Source of the DNA: Planctomycetota bacterium
Lineage (GTDB): Bacteria > Planctomycetota > UBA1135 > GCA-002686595
Length of the DNA stretch: 9,064 nt
Assembly (NCBI GenBank): GCA_013140785.1
Contig: JABFRZ010000447.1
Span: 1 to 9,064, forward strand
Reading direction: 5' to 3'
The translations under genes and the position numbers were made by a program. Below are positions 1-6,718 of this stretch, piece by piece (the first letter of the stretch is position 1; each line of letters begins with the position of its first letter). The notes under the pieces were generated by a model. The model was given only the letters and a program-made list of their open reading frames with translations. It had not been told where the DNA came from and did no database searches.

Positions 1-2120
1 CGCCCGGCGCGAGGCGCGGCCTGCCCGCGAGCCCCGAGGCCGAGGCGACGGTCGCGCTCGACACGCTCCAGGGCATCACCGTGCGCGCGCTCGACTGGGG
101 GCCGCGCCTCGCGCCGGGCGAGACCAAGGTCGACGCCCTGGCCGCGCTCGTGCCGGCCGACCAGCACGCGTTGTTCTTTCCCTCGTTCGCGAGCTTCGTG
201 ACCACGCTCGACGAGGCCGGACGCCTGGGCGAGTTCGGCCTCTCCGCCTTCGAGCAGCGCTCGAGCGACGCACGCACGCGTGAGCGCACCGAGCGCCAGC
301 TCGCGCTCGAGCTCAGCGCCCTGGCGCGCACCTTCGGGCCGCTCTTGGTCGAGAGCGTGGCCCTGACCGGCTCCGATCCCTACCTGCGCACCGGCTCGGA
401 CCTGGCGCTCTACTTCCGTGCCAAGTCGCCCGAGGCCGTGCACGCCTTCATCGCGGCGCGCCAGGACGCGGCCGGCGGCCGGAAGGTCAGCGGAAGCGTG
501 GCCGGAATCGAGTACCGGGGCGTGGTGGACGAGACCCGCGCGCTTTCCTCGTACCTGGCAAGAGTGGGGGACGTGATCGTGGTCGCGAACTCGCTCGTGC
601 CGCTGGAGCGCTTGGCGGCGGTCGCGGCCGGCTCCATTCCGGCCCTGGCCGCGGCCGGCGAGTACCGCTTCTTCCGCCAGCGCTACGCGCTCGGGAGCCA
701 GGGCGAGTCGGCCTTCCTGGTCCTCCCCGACGACGCGATCCGTCGTTGGTGCTCGCCGCGCTGGCGCATCGCGAGCGCCCGCATCGCGCGCGCGGCCGCC
801 GCATTGGCCGAGCAACACGCCGAACACTTGGCGGAGCTCCTGGCCGGGGTCGCGGCCCCGCGCGAGCTCGGGACGGATCCCGAGTTCCCAGGGCTCGGCG
901 CGCTGCGCTTGACGCCCGAGGGCGTCCACTCCGCAGCCTACGGCACGCTCGACTTCCTGACCCCGATCGCCGAGCTCCCACTCGCACAGGTCACGCCGCG
1001 CGAGGCCGAGCTCTACCGGACCTGGCGCGCGGGCTACGAGCGCGCTTGGAGCAACTTCTTCGACCCGATCGGGGCGCGCCTCTCGGTGAGCGCGAAGCGG
1101 ACCGCCCTCGATCTGACGGTCATGCCGCTCATCCTCGGGACCGAGTACGACGACCTGCGCAAGGCGGCCGGCGGACCCATGCTCGCGCCCGGGAGCGGCG
1201 ACCCGCACCCGGAGTCACTGGTGCACTTCGTCATGGCGATCGACCCCGAGTGGGAGCAGCTGAAGTCGCTCGGCTCGATCCTGGGGAGCACGGCCGAGAA
1301 GCTCGGCGCCGACCCCTTCGCGTGGCTCGGCGGCTGGCTCGCCGTGTACGCCGACGAGGGGCCGTTCTGGGACGACCTCCTGCAGGCCGAGGACCTCGAG
1401 GAAGCCCTGGACGGCGTGCAAAGCGAGCTCAATCGGATCCCGTTGGCGGTCGAGATCGCGGTCCGGAGCCCGCTCAAGCTGGCGCTCTTCATGACCAGCC
1501 TGCGCGCCTTCGTGGACGGCAGCGCCCCGGGCATGACGAACTGGAAGGAGCGGGTGGTGGGCGAGCGACGCTTCGTCGAGATCGGCTCGGCCGGGCTCGG
1601 CGACGAGTTCGCGCTCTTCTACGCGACCATGCCCACGGCCCTGATCCTCGCGCTGCACGAGCCCACGCTGCTCGCGGCGATGGAGCGCGAGGAAGGCCGG
1701 CGCGCGGGAGCTGCGCTCGTTCCGGCAGCCTGGGACGGGAGCCATGCCGGTCTCGTGCTGGGCGCTCGGGGTCTCGAGCTGCTCGAGATCCTGTTCGAAA
1801 GCGAGCTTTCCGACGCCCTGCGGCGCGACTCCTGGCGCAACCTGCCGATCCTGAACGAGTGGCGGCGCCTCTACCCCGAGCTCGACCCGCTCGAGCTCCA
1901 CGCGCGTGTCTTTGGCGAGCGCCTGGCGTGCCCGGGCGGCGGCAACTACGCCTGGAACGAGGAGTGGCAGACGATGGAGTCGAGCGTCTTCGGTCACCCC
2001 GGCGCGCCGAAAGACGGGATCCGCCGGCCAGAGGCCTGGGCCGATCTCGCCGCCGCGCGCTTCGCGCTCGAGTTCGAGACCGACGGACTGCGCGTGCGAG
2101 CCGAGATCGAGCGCGAGTAG
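1..2120 (+). CDS. Large uncharacterised protein, 5' end cut by window edge
   Basis: The frame stays open from base 3 to the TAG at 2118-2120, so the gene almost certainly begins outside the window. The first in-window start, a GTG at 81, has no Shine-Dalgarno site and the codons before it look equally coding. About 705 residues are visible. I do not recognise a named family. Visible landmarks are a GSDPYLRTGSDLALYF segment, a following stretch of hydrophobic strands (VGDVIVVANS), a helical Ala-rich middle part, an FFDPIGARLSV segment and an acidic C-terminal half. There are no transmembrane segments in the visible part and no recognised catalytic motif. The style resembles large exported proteins of uncharacterised function in environmental high-GC bacteria; this is an impression. 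The gene ends in RAEIERE, and its last 66 bases are copied almost exactly at 4422-4487. Coding confidence is high, function unknown. Confidence 0.85.
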   Translation, partial: PGARRGLPASPEAEATVALDTLQGITVRALDWGPRLAPGETKVDALAALVPADQHALFFPSFASFVTTLDEAGRLGEFGLSAFEQRSSDARTRERTERQLALELSALARTFGPLLVESVALTGSDPYLRTGSDLALYFRAKSPEAVHAFIAARQDAAGGRKVSGSVAGIEYRGVVDETRALSSYLARVGDVIVVANSLVPLERLAAVAAGSIPALAAAGEYRFFRQRYALGSQGESAFLVLPDDAIRRWCSPRWRIASARIARAAAALAEQHAEHLAELLAGVAAPRELGTDPEFPGLGALRLTPEGVHSAAYGTLDFLTPIAELPLAQVTPREAELYRTWRAGYERAWSNFFDPIGARLSVSAKRTALDLTVMPLILGTEYDDLRKAAGGPMLAPGSGDPHPESLVHFVMAIDPEWEQLKSLGSILGSTAEKLGADPFAWLGGWLAVYADEGPFWDDLLQAEDLEEALDGVQSELNRIPLAVEIAVRSPLKLALFMTSLRAFVDGSAPGMTNWKERVVGERRFVEIGSAGLGDEFALFYATMPTALILALHEPTLLAAMEREEGRRAGAALVPAAWDGSHAGLVLGARGLELLEILFESELSDALRRDSWRNLPILNEWRRLYPELDPLELHARVFGERLACPGGGNYAWNEEWQTMESSVFGHPGAPKDGIRRPEAWADLAAARFALEFETDGLRVRAEIERE
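2055..2120 (+). repeat. 3' end of gene 1, source-like copy of a 66-bp direct repeat
   Basis: These bases encode the last 21 residues of the upstream gene and its stop. They match 4422-4487 at 63 of 66 positions with no gap. The match begins abruptly at 2055 and stops at the stop codon, because the DNA after 2120 does not resemble the DNA after 4487. Confidence 0.85.
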
Positions 2121-2124
2121 CGTC

Positions 2125-2141
2125 GCTCCGCGCGACGGAGC
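2125..2141 (+). terminator. GC-rich hairpin just after gene 1, weak terminator candidate
   Basis: GCTCCG and CGGAGC form a perfect 6-bp stem around a 5-base loop, starting 5 bases after the stop codon. No T-run follows, so it is not a classical intrinsic terminator. Chance formation is quite possible at this GC content. Confidence 0.25.
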
Positions 2142-2170
2142 TGCGCAGGTCTCGATTGCCCCGCCGCGGT

Positions 2171-2199
2171 GGGACCCCGGGCAGGGCAGGAGCTACACT
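2171..2199 (+). promoter_or_regulatory. Possible promoter of the M1-like gene
   Basis: TACACT at 2194-2199 is a reasonable -10 hexamer. With a 17-base spacer the -35 position reads GGGACC, which shares only the central GAC with TTGACA. It would start transcription about 45 bases before the chosen TTG start, leaving room for the SD at 2238. The weak -35 keeps confidence low. Confidence 0.3.
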
Positions 2200-2237
2200 G
2201 GCCTATTCGCGTTCGCCCTCGGGCGCTCGCCGCACAC

Positions 2238-2242
2238 GGGAG
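2238..2242 (+). promoter_or_regulatory. Ribosome binding site GGGAG that selects the TTG start
   Basis: GGGAG lies 7 bases before the TTG at 2250, a normal SD distance. This favours 2250 over the GTG at 2169, which has no SD and would lie upstream of the proposed promoter. Confidence 0.5.
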
Positions 2243-2249
2243 TCCCGTC

Positions 2250-4364
2250 TTGCCGAACCTCGTCCTGATGCTGGCCCTGGCGCCGGCGTTCCAAGAGAAG
2301 CCCTACCTGCACGAGCAGCCGCGCTTCGAGCTCGTGTTGCCGAGCGAGGCCTGGCAGCCGCTCGACCAGAGCAGCGCTGGCGTGCTCGTCGTGGTCTTCA
2401 CGCCCGTGAAGGACATGAGCACGCGCTGCTCGGTGCTGCGCTTCCCGGGTCCGCTCCTCCCCGCCGGCGTGGAGACGCGTGAGCAGCAGGTACAGGAGGC
2501 GGCCGGCCGCTTCTACCAGCGCGTCGTCCTCGAGCCGGGCACGCTGGCCGGCCGCGAGGCGCGGCGCTGGGAGTACAAGATCGGCGACGGCACGACGATC
2601 GAGTGGGCCTTCCAGGACGAGGACAAGGGCTGGGTCTTCTTCCAGTTGGCAGCTCCGGCCGCGATCTGGGGCGACCCCGACGAGCGCGCACCGCTCGAGC
2701 GCTTGCCGGCGAGCTTCGTCTGGAGCGGCGGCGCCGATGCCGCACCCGCGAGCATCGACCTCTCGACGCCGCAGACGATTCGGGGGCTGCGCGCCCTCGC
2801 CGCGCCAGAAGAGCGGCCCTTCGAGGTCACGCGCCATCGCATCGAGGCGCTCATCGAGCCCGAGGAACACTCGTTCCTGCTCTGGGATCGGATCGAGGTC
2901 CGAGCCCGCACGGCCGACCTGCGCGAGATCGAGCTCCACACCACGCTGATCGAGATCGAGACGGTCACCGCCGACCAGCCTCTCGAGTGGCGCATCGAGA
3001 AGGCCCCCGCGGCGGATGGGCTCGTGGTCACGCTGACGAAGCCTCTGGCCCTCGGCGAAAGCGTGCAGCTCGACGTTCACGCGGGCTGTGCCGACTTCTT
3101 CCAGGGAACCGACCAACAGCTCCTTTCCGAGATCGGCGTGGTCGGCCAGGTGCGTCCCGGCTCGAGCTGGTCTTCGCACGTGCTCTGGTACCCGATCGAT
3201 CCAACCAATGACGCCGAGGTCGACATCACTCTGGACGTGCCGGCACCGCTCGTGGCGCTGACGGGCGGCAAGCTGGTCGAGCGTGTCGAGGCCGACGAGC
3301 GCGTGCGCTACCGCTACGTCGAGGAGCAGCGCCGCCCGCGTGCGCTCCCTTTCGGGTTCGCGGTAGGCGCGTACCTCAGCGCTGAGGTCGTGCGTGCGTC
3401 CGGGCTGAACCTGCGCGTTTACGGCTTCCCGGGCGAGGAGAAGCGCGTGGCGCAGCGCATCGAGGTGCTGACGGAGTGTGCCGACGCCTTCGAGCGCGCG
3501 CTCGGCCCGTTGCCCTGGTCCGAGGTGCGCTTCGTCCACGTCAAGCCGACCCGCAAGGAGACCGGGGTCAGTCTGCCCGGGCTGATCCTCGTCTCCGACT
3601 TCTACTTCCCGGACCTCGACGGGGTCGATGCCTCGTCCGGCAATCTCTCCGACCCGACCGTACTCGGTCTCCTGGTCGTGGCCGACGAGTTCTCGCACCA
3701 GTGGAACTTCTACTCGGCTGGTTTCCCGAACGAACTCGCCGAGGGCATCTCGACCTACACCAACGCCCTGTTCCTGGAGGTGCGCCACGGGGCCGCGGCC
3801 TACAACGGGACGATCCGTACCTGTCGAGACGCCTGGATCGGCGGCGCGGGCGCGGTCACCGAGTTCGCGATCTCGCACCCCAACGTGTACTCGAACGCGC
3901 GCTACCGCCCGGTCGTGTTCTGCAAGACCCCGCTCGTGCTCGACGCGCTCCGCCGCCGCCTCGGCGACCAGCGCTTCTTCGACGGTTTCCGGCGTGCCTT
4001 CGCGCTGCGCGACCCGAGCGTGGACGGCTTCGAACGCCTCGAGCGCGGCTTCGAGGCCGCCGCGGGCGAGGAGCTCGGCTCGTTCTTCGAGCAGTGGTTC
4101 TTCCGGGCCGGCTTCCCGACTCTCAGGAGCTCTTTCGAGGCACGGGACGACGGTGTGACCGTCACGTTGCGCCAGACCCAGGGGGGTGAGCCCTACGAGC
4201 TCGATGTCGAGGTGGAGCTCGAGTGTGCGGACGGCTCGCGCCACGTGATGCCCGTCGCCCTGAAGGCGGCCCAGCAGACCTTCGCCTGGCCACTCCCGGC
4301 ACGACCCGTGGCCGTACGGCTCGGACCCGAGGGTCGGCTTCCGGCCCGGGTCGAGGGGCCCTGA
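2250..4364 (+). CDS. Exported M1-like (gluzincin-fold) protein, probably catalytically degenerate
   Basis: With the TTG start the protein has 704 residues. Residues 1-13 form a short hydrophobic leader ending in APA, so export is likely although the leader lacks a charged n-region. Residues about 20-170 form an N-terminal domain I cannot name. Residues about 190-420 look like the beta-sandwich N-domain of M1 aminopeptidases, and 430-640 like the catalytic domain. The zinc motif reads DEFSHQW (479-485) instead of HExxH, so the first His ligand is Asp. A following AEGISTY (E498) matches the NEGFATY region, but only 14 residues separate H483 and E498 instead of 18. The GAMEN exopeptidase motif position reads TGVSLPG (438-444), without Glu. 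The proton-donor Tyr of the YEKG motif aligns with F557 (FCKTP). A helical tail with LGDQRFFDGFRRAF follows, as in the family. Fold assignment is fairly sure. Loss of normal aminopeptidase activity is inferred; a binding or structural role, or altered metal chemistry, is possible. Confidence 0.8.
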   Translation: MPNLVLMLALAPAFQEKPYLHEQPRFELVLPSEAWQPLDQSSAGVLVVVFTPVKDMSTRCSVLRFPGPLLPAGVETREQQVQEAAGRFYQRVVLEPGTLAGREARRWEYKIGDGTTIEWAFQDEDKGWVFFQLAAPAAIWGDPDERAPLERLPASFVWSGGADAAPASIDLSTPQTIRGLRALAAPEERPFEVTRHRIEALIEPEEHSFLLWDRIEVRARTADLREIELHTTLIEIETVTADQPLEWRIEKAPAADGLVVTLTKPLALGESVQLDVHAGCADFFQGTDQQLLSEIGVVGQVRPGSSWSSHVLWYPIDPTNDAEVDITLDVPAPLVALTGGKLVERVEADERVRYRYVEEQRRPRALPFGFAVGAYLSAEVVRASGLNLRVYGFPGEEKRVAQRIEVLTECADAFERALGPLPWSEVRFVHVKPTRKETGVSLPGLILVSDFYFPDLDGVDASSGNLSDPTVLGLLVVADEFSHQWNFYSAGFPNELAEGISTYTNALFLEVRHGAAAYNGTIRTCRDAWIGGAGAVTEFAISHPNVYSNARYRPVVFCKTPLVLDALRRRLGDQRFFDGFRRAFALRDPSVDGFERLERGFEAAAGEELGSFFEQWFFRAGFPTLRSSFEARDDGVTVTLRQTQGGEPYELDVEVELECADGSRHVMPVALKAAQQTFAWPLPARPVAVRLGPEGRLPARVEGP

Positions 4365-4369
4365 GCTGA

Positions 4370-4388
4370 GGCGCGCCGGGTTCGCGCC
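4370..4388 (+). terminator. Weak hairpin after the M1-like gene
   Basis: GGCGCG and CGCGCC form a 6-bp stem around a 7-base loop, 5 bases after the stop codon. No T-run is present, so terminator activity is only suggested by position. Confidence 0.2.
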
Positions 4389-4391
4389 GCC

Positions 4392-4487
4392 ATGCCGGTC
4401 TCGTTCTCCGTCCGGGGGTCTGCGCGCTTCGCGCTCGAGTTCGAGACCGACGGACTGCGCGTGCGCGCCGAGATCGAGCGGCAGTAG
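4392..4487 (+). pseudogene. Detached 3' tail of a gene-1 paralogue or duplicate
   Basis: A 31-codon open stretch from an ATG to TAG ends in RFALEFETDGLRVRAEIERQ, almost identical to the C-terminus of the protein encoded at 1-2120. Homology covers only 4422-4487, and the ten codons before it are unrelated. No SD precedes the ATG. I read it as the leftover 3' end of a duplicated or recombined gene 1 relative, not as a functional small protein. The 63/66 nucleotide identity shows the copy is recent or still being exchanged with gene 1. Confidence 0.75.
4422..4487 (+). repeat. Second copy of the 66-bp gene-1 3' end
   Basis: It differs from 2055-2120 at three positions: one in the codon before AEIER and two in the last codons (CGCGAG becomes CGGCAG, changing the final Glu to Gln). 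The reading frame and stop are preserved. Confidence 0.85.
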
Positions 4488-4533
4488 GTCACGCAGCGCC
4501 CGTGCTTTTGCTCCCTCCGTCCGTGAAAAGGAG
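4467..4533 (+). repeat. Direct repeat, left copy (gene tail + spacer + SD-like end)
   Basis: The 67-base unit begins with 21 bases encoding AEIERQ-stop, continues with a 17-base variable part and ends with a 29-base core (4505-4533) that starts CTTTTGCTCCCTCCGTCCGT and ends AAAAGGAG. Compared with 6825-6889, the first part matches at 20 of 21 and the core at 28 of 29 positions; only the middle has a 2-base gap and several changes. The unit looks like an intergenic junction: end of one gene, spacer, SD of the next gene. Confidence 0.8.
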
Positions 4534-4680
4534 TGGGAGCAGGTGGACTTCACTCCCCAGCAGTACGAGACGCTGGCGCGGCTGACCGCCGCCTTGCGGG
4601 AGCTGTTTCCGCGGATCGAGCTCGATGCGTCGCGCGCAGCCGACGGTTCCGTGCGCACCGATGAGCTCGCGCGCGAGAAG
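4531..4680 (+). pseudogene. Fragment resembling an N-acetylmuramoyl-L-alanine amidase
   Basis: In frame 1 the DNA encodes EWEQVDFTPQQYETLARL, followed by TAALRELFPRIELD and VRTDELAREK. As I recall them, N-acetylmuramoyl-L-alanine amidases (AmpD-like, peptidoglycan-cleaving) contain such a stretch after the active-site region, with FTPxQYxxLxxLTAxL, FPRIExD and a loop leading into a conserved GVLGHxHVQ segment. That segment and all the zinc-binding part are missing: the similarity stops at about 4680 and begins right at the end of the repeat core. A GTG at 4543 lies 9 bases after AAAAGGAG and could start translation. The frame then runs by chance through 4681-4944 into the lipoprotein gene, so a fusion reading exists but is unlikely to be real. 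The family call rests on remembered motifs. Confidence 0.5.
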
Positions 4681-4693
4681 GTGTACTGCGCCC

Positions 4694-4730
4694 CGCCACC
4701 GGCACGACGCGCTGACCTGCGTCGGTGGCG
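4694..4730. repeat. Inverted repeat CGCCACCG / CGGTGGCG
   Basis: A perfect 8-bp stem encloses 21 bases. Inside it a further 4-bp pairing ACGC/GCGT (4707-4710 with 4719-4722) stacks on the stem after a 5-base bulge. It could be an RNA hairpin or an operator-like site; no further evidence is seen. Confidence 0.4.
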
Positions 4731-4808
4731 AAGCACGAGACCGAGCGATCTCGCACCCCAGCTCGAGTGCGCTTTCGCTGCGCTGCGCCAGGACGGCGCC
4801 TCGCAGCA

Positions 4809-4825
4809 TCGGCGAGACTCGCCGA
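4809..4825. repeat. Tight hairpin TCGGCGA / TCGCCGA
   Basis: A perfect 7-bp inverted repeat with a 3-base loop (GAC). No T-run follows. Role unknown. Confidence 0.4.
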
Positions 4826-4944
4826 ACGAACCAGCATGCTCCAGGAGCGCGGCGGTACGTGACTTGCAAACTGCCGCCACCTGCGCCTTCGCGGCGCCTG
4901 CCCCGGGAGCTCTCTTGAAGACGATCCTCGGATCGCTTGGTCCC

Positions 4945-6666
4945 ATGTCTCGATTCTCGATCCTCGCTTGGCTCGCGGCTTCGGAGCTCGTCCTGGGTGC
5001 ATGCGACGGAGGTGGTTCCGGCGGGAGTCCTTCCGGCGGCCTTCCCGCCGTCGGCGGCGACGTCACGAACCTCGGTCTGGCCGCGGGGCGGATCGAAGGC
5101 GACGACGAACTGCTCGTCGTCGCCGTCTCGGAGATGGGGCAAGGCGGAGCCGACCGCAACCTCGACGGGGACGCGCTGGACGAGGTCGCCTTCGTCTACG
5201 ACCTCGCGAGCGAGTCGGGTCGCGACCTCCGGATCAGTCTGAGCCCGAGCTTCCCGTTCCCGCTCGAGGTGGGCGGTTGGGTGGCGGCGCTCGTCACCTC
5301 CGAGGCCGGGCAAGGCGATTCCGACCTGAACCGGGACGGCGACGTCTCCGACGACGTGCTCTCGGTCTACGTGCACGACCGATCCGGCGCGCGCACGCTC
5401 GACTCGCGTCTCGCGCTGGCGCCCTTCCGTCCCCGGGTCGAAGGCGGCTTCGTCGCGTTCGCTGTGAGCGAGGCCGCGCAGGGGAACCGGGACCTGAACG
5501 GAGACGGCGATGCGCTGGATGCCGTTCCGCGCGTGATCGACTCCACGGGGATCGTCCGCGGACCGTCGGTGGCTCTCACGGAGCTCCTGGCTCTGAGCGG
5601 CGGCTGGGCGCTGTTCACGACGGACGAAGCCCAGCTCGGCAGCGACCTCAACGGCGACGGCGACGCGGTGGACGCTCACGTGCTGCAGTTCTTCGAGTTC
5701 CACTCGGGGTGGCTGGTGAACTCCGGGCTCGACGCGAGTCTTCCCGTGCTGCGGCAGGACATCCTGATGGTGGTCCAGTTCATCGAGTGGATGATGATGG
5801 TGGACGAGCAAGCCGGCGGCATCGACCTCGACGGGGACGGTGACGCCGACGATCTCGTGCCGCACGCCTATTCGCCCGCCACGGGAATCGCGACCAATCT
5901 CGCCCTGGCCGCCGTTCCGCGCGCGCCGCTCCTCGAGTCGGTCAGCGGGAGCTTCTGCCTGCTGGCGCGCGAGAGCGAGGGTCTGGACCGGAACGGCGAC
6001 GGCGACTTCGAGGACGTCACGCCGACGGTCTACGGATGGGGCAACCTCAACGACATCCCGCTCGCCGTCGATCCGTCGTCCTCGGGCGTGGTCTGGTCGA
6101 GGTCGGCGCTCGTCCTCGACGTCTCCGAGGCCGCTCAGGGCGCGGACCTCGACGGGGACGGCGACAGGGCGGACCTCGTCGTGCACGTCGTCGATGGGCG
6201 CGGGCCCCGGAACCTCCGGCTCGATTCGCAGGGTCTCACGGGCGCACCCGGTCACGTCCTGATCCCGCGCTCCGAGCTCGACGCGGGCGCAGATTGGAAC
6301 GGGGACGGCGACCAGCTGGACTTGATCACCTTCGTCCGGAACTCGCTGACCGAACGGACGAGCAACACCGCCATCGCCGGACTCGTGCTCGGAGCCTCTG
6401 GCAAGCGGCTGCTCCTTGCGGTTCCGGAGCGCGACGACGGGCGCGACTGGAACCAGGACGGCGACCTCGACGACGTCGCGTACGTCCATCACGAGCTCGC
6501 GCTCGTCAAGAACGTGGGCCTCCGGGGCCTGCTCGGCGCGTTCCCCGGCTGGGGAAGGGTCCTGTCTTCGGGGCACTCGGTGGTGCTCGCCGACGAGGCC
6601 TCGCAGGCGTCCGATCTCAACCGCGACGGCGATCAGAACGACTCGGTGCCGTTCGTGGTCGAGTAG
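4945..6666 (+). CDS. Lipoprotein with ten Asp-rich EF-hand-like (DxNxDGDxxD) repeats
   Basis: From the ATG the protein has 573 residues. MSRFSILAWLAASELVLGAC is a lipoprotein signal peptide with lipobox LGAC and lipid-carrying Cys20, followed by a Gly/Ser-rich linker DGGGSGGSPSGG. The rest consists of ten units of about 49-60 residues. Each has hydrophobic strands (often VAF-VSE), then QG-D-LNGDGD-xx-D, then a strand such as VPHVYD. The Asp-rich loops start near residues 70, 127, 183, 234, 294, 348, 401, 450, 501 and 557. DxNxDGDxxD matches the calcium-binding loop of dockerin and thrombospondin-type-3-like repeats, and the regular strands suggest a propeller or solenoid; both are inferred. 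It likely sits on a membrane surface, outside the cytoplasm. The ATG lacks a good SD, while a TTG at 4915 has GGGAG 5 bases ahead and would add ten residues (MKTILGSLGP). I prefer the ATG because it gives a standard-length signal peptide. No enzyme motif is seen. Confidence 0.85.
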   Translation: MSRFSILAWLAASELVLGACDGGGSGGSPSGGLPAVGGDVTNLGLAAGRIEGDDELLVVAVSEMGQGGADRNLDGDALDEVAFVYDLASESGRDLRISLSPSFPFPLEVGGWVAALVTSEAGQGDSDLNRDGDVSDDVLSVYVHDRSGARTLDSRLALAPFRPRVEGGFVAFAVSEAAQGNRDLNGDGDALDAVPRVIDSTGIVRGPSVALTELLALSGGWALFTTDEAQLGSDLNGDGDAVDAHVLQFFEFHSGWLVNSGLDASLPVLRQDILMVVQFIEWMMMVDEQAGGIDLDGDGDADDLVPHAYSPATGIATNLALAAVPRAPLLESVSGSFCLLARESEGLDRNGDGDFEDVTPTVYGWGNLNDIPLAVDPSSSGVVWSRSALVLDVSEAAQGADLDGDGDRADLVVHVVDGRGPRNLRLDSQGLTGAPGHVLIPRSELDAGADWNGDGDQLDLITFVRNSLTERTSNTAIAGLVLGASGKRLLLAVPERDDGRDWNQDGDLDDVAYVHHELALVKNVGLRGLLGAFPGWGRVLSSGHSVVLADEASQASDLNRDGDQNDSVPFVVE

Positions 6667-6718
6667 AACTACGCCATTCGCCGCCAATCCCCCAGGCTCG
6701 GCCTGGAAGACGTAGTTC
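6666..6718 (+). terminator. Nested inverted repeat after the lipoprotein gene
   Basis: GAACTACG (6666-6673) pairs perfectly with CGTAGTTC (6711-6718). Inside lies CCAGGC-TCG-GCCTGG (6692-6706), a 6-bp stem with a 3-base loop. It starts at the last base of the stop codon, a good position for a terminator of the lipoprotein gene or of a minus-strand transcript. No long T-run follows. The same DNA is the end of a decayed hydrolase gene, so the structure may be a by-product. Confidence 0.35.

Larger units (their letters stand above)
4681..4944. other. Unassigned stretch upstream of the lipoprotein gene
   Basis: No recognisable gene is present. The open + frame is Arg/Ala/Pro-rich and lacks domain features. 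Two inverted repeats stand out, at 4694-4730 and 4809-4825. Near the right end GGGAG (4905-4909) precedes a TTG at 4915, an alternative start for the lipoprotein. TTGCAA at 4864-4869 could be a -35 hexamer, but no fitting -10 follows. Confidence 0.5.

Noticed and set aside
746..2482. Second + strand open frame overlapping gene 1
   Set aside because: It is an Arg/Ala-rich shadow of gene 1 in another frame, without domain features.
4543..4944. N-terminal extension of the lipoprotein to a GTG with a good SD, giving an amidase-lipoprotein fusion
   Set aside because: It would bury the lipoprotein signal peptide 134 residues inside the protein and joins an amidase slice to low-quality sequence; chance frame continuity in GC-rich DNA explains it.
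2193..5159. Very long minus-strand open frame of almost 1,000 codons
   Set aside because: It is antisense to the M1-like gene and its composition (His/Arg/Glu-rich, no domains) is that of a GC-driven shadow frame.
5152..6645. Regularly spaced GACGGNGACGGCGAC-like DNA motifs as a CRISPR or satellite array
   Set aside because: They encode the Asp-rich protein loops, vary at synonymous sites and are spaced by coding sequence, so this is protein repeat structure.
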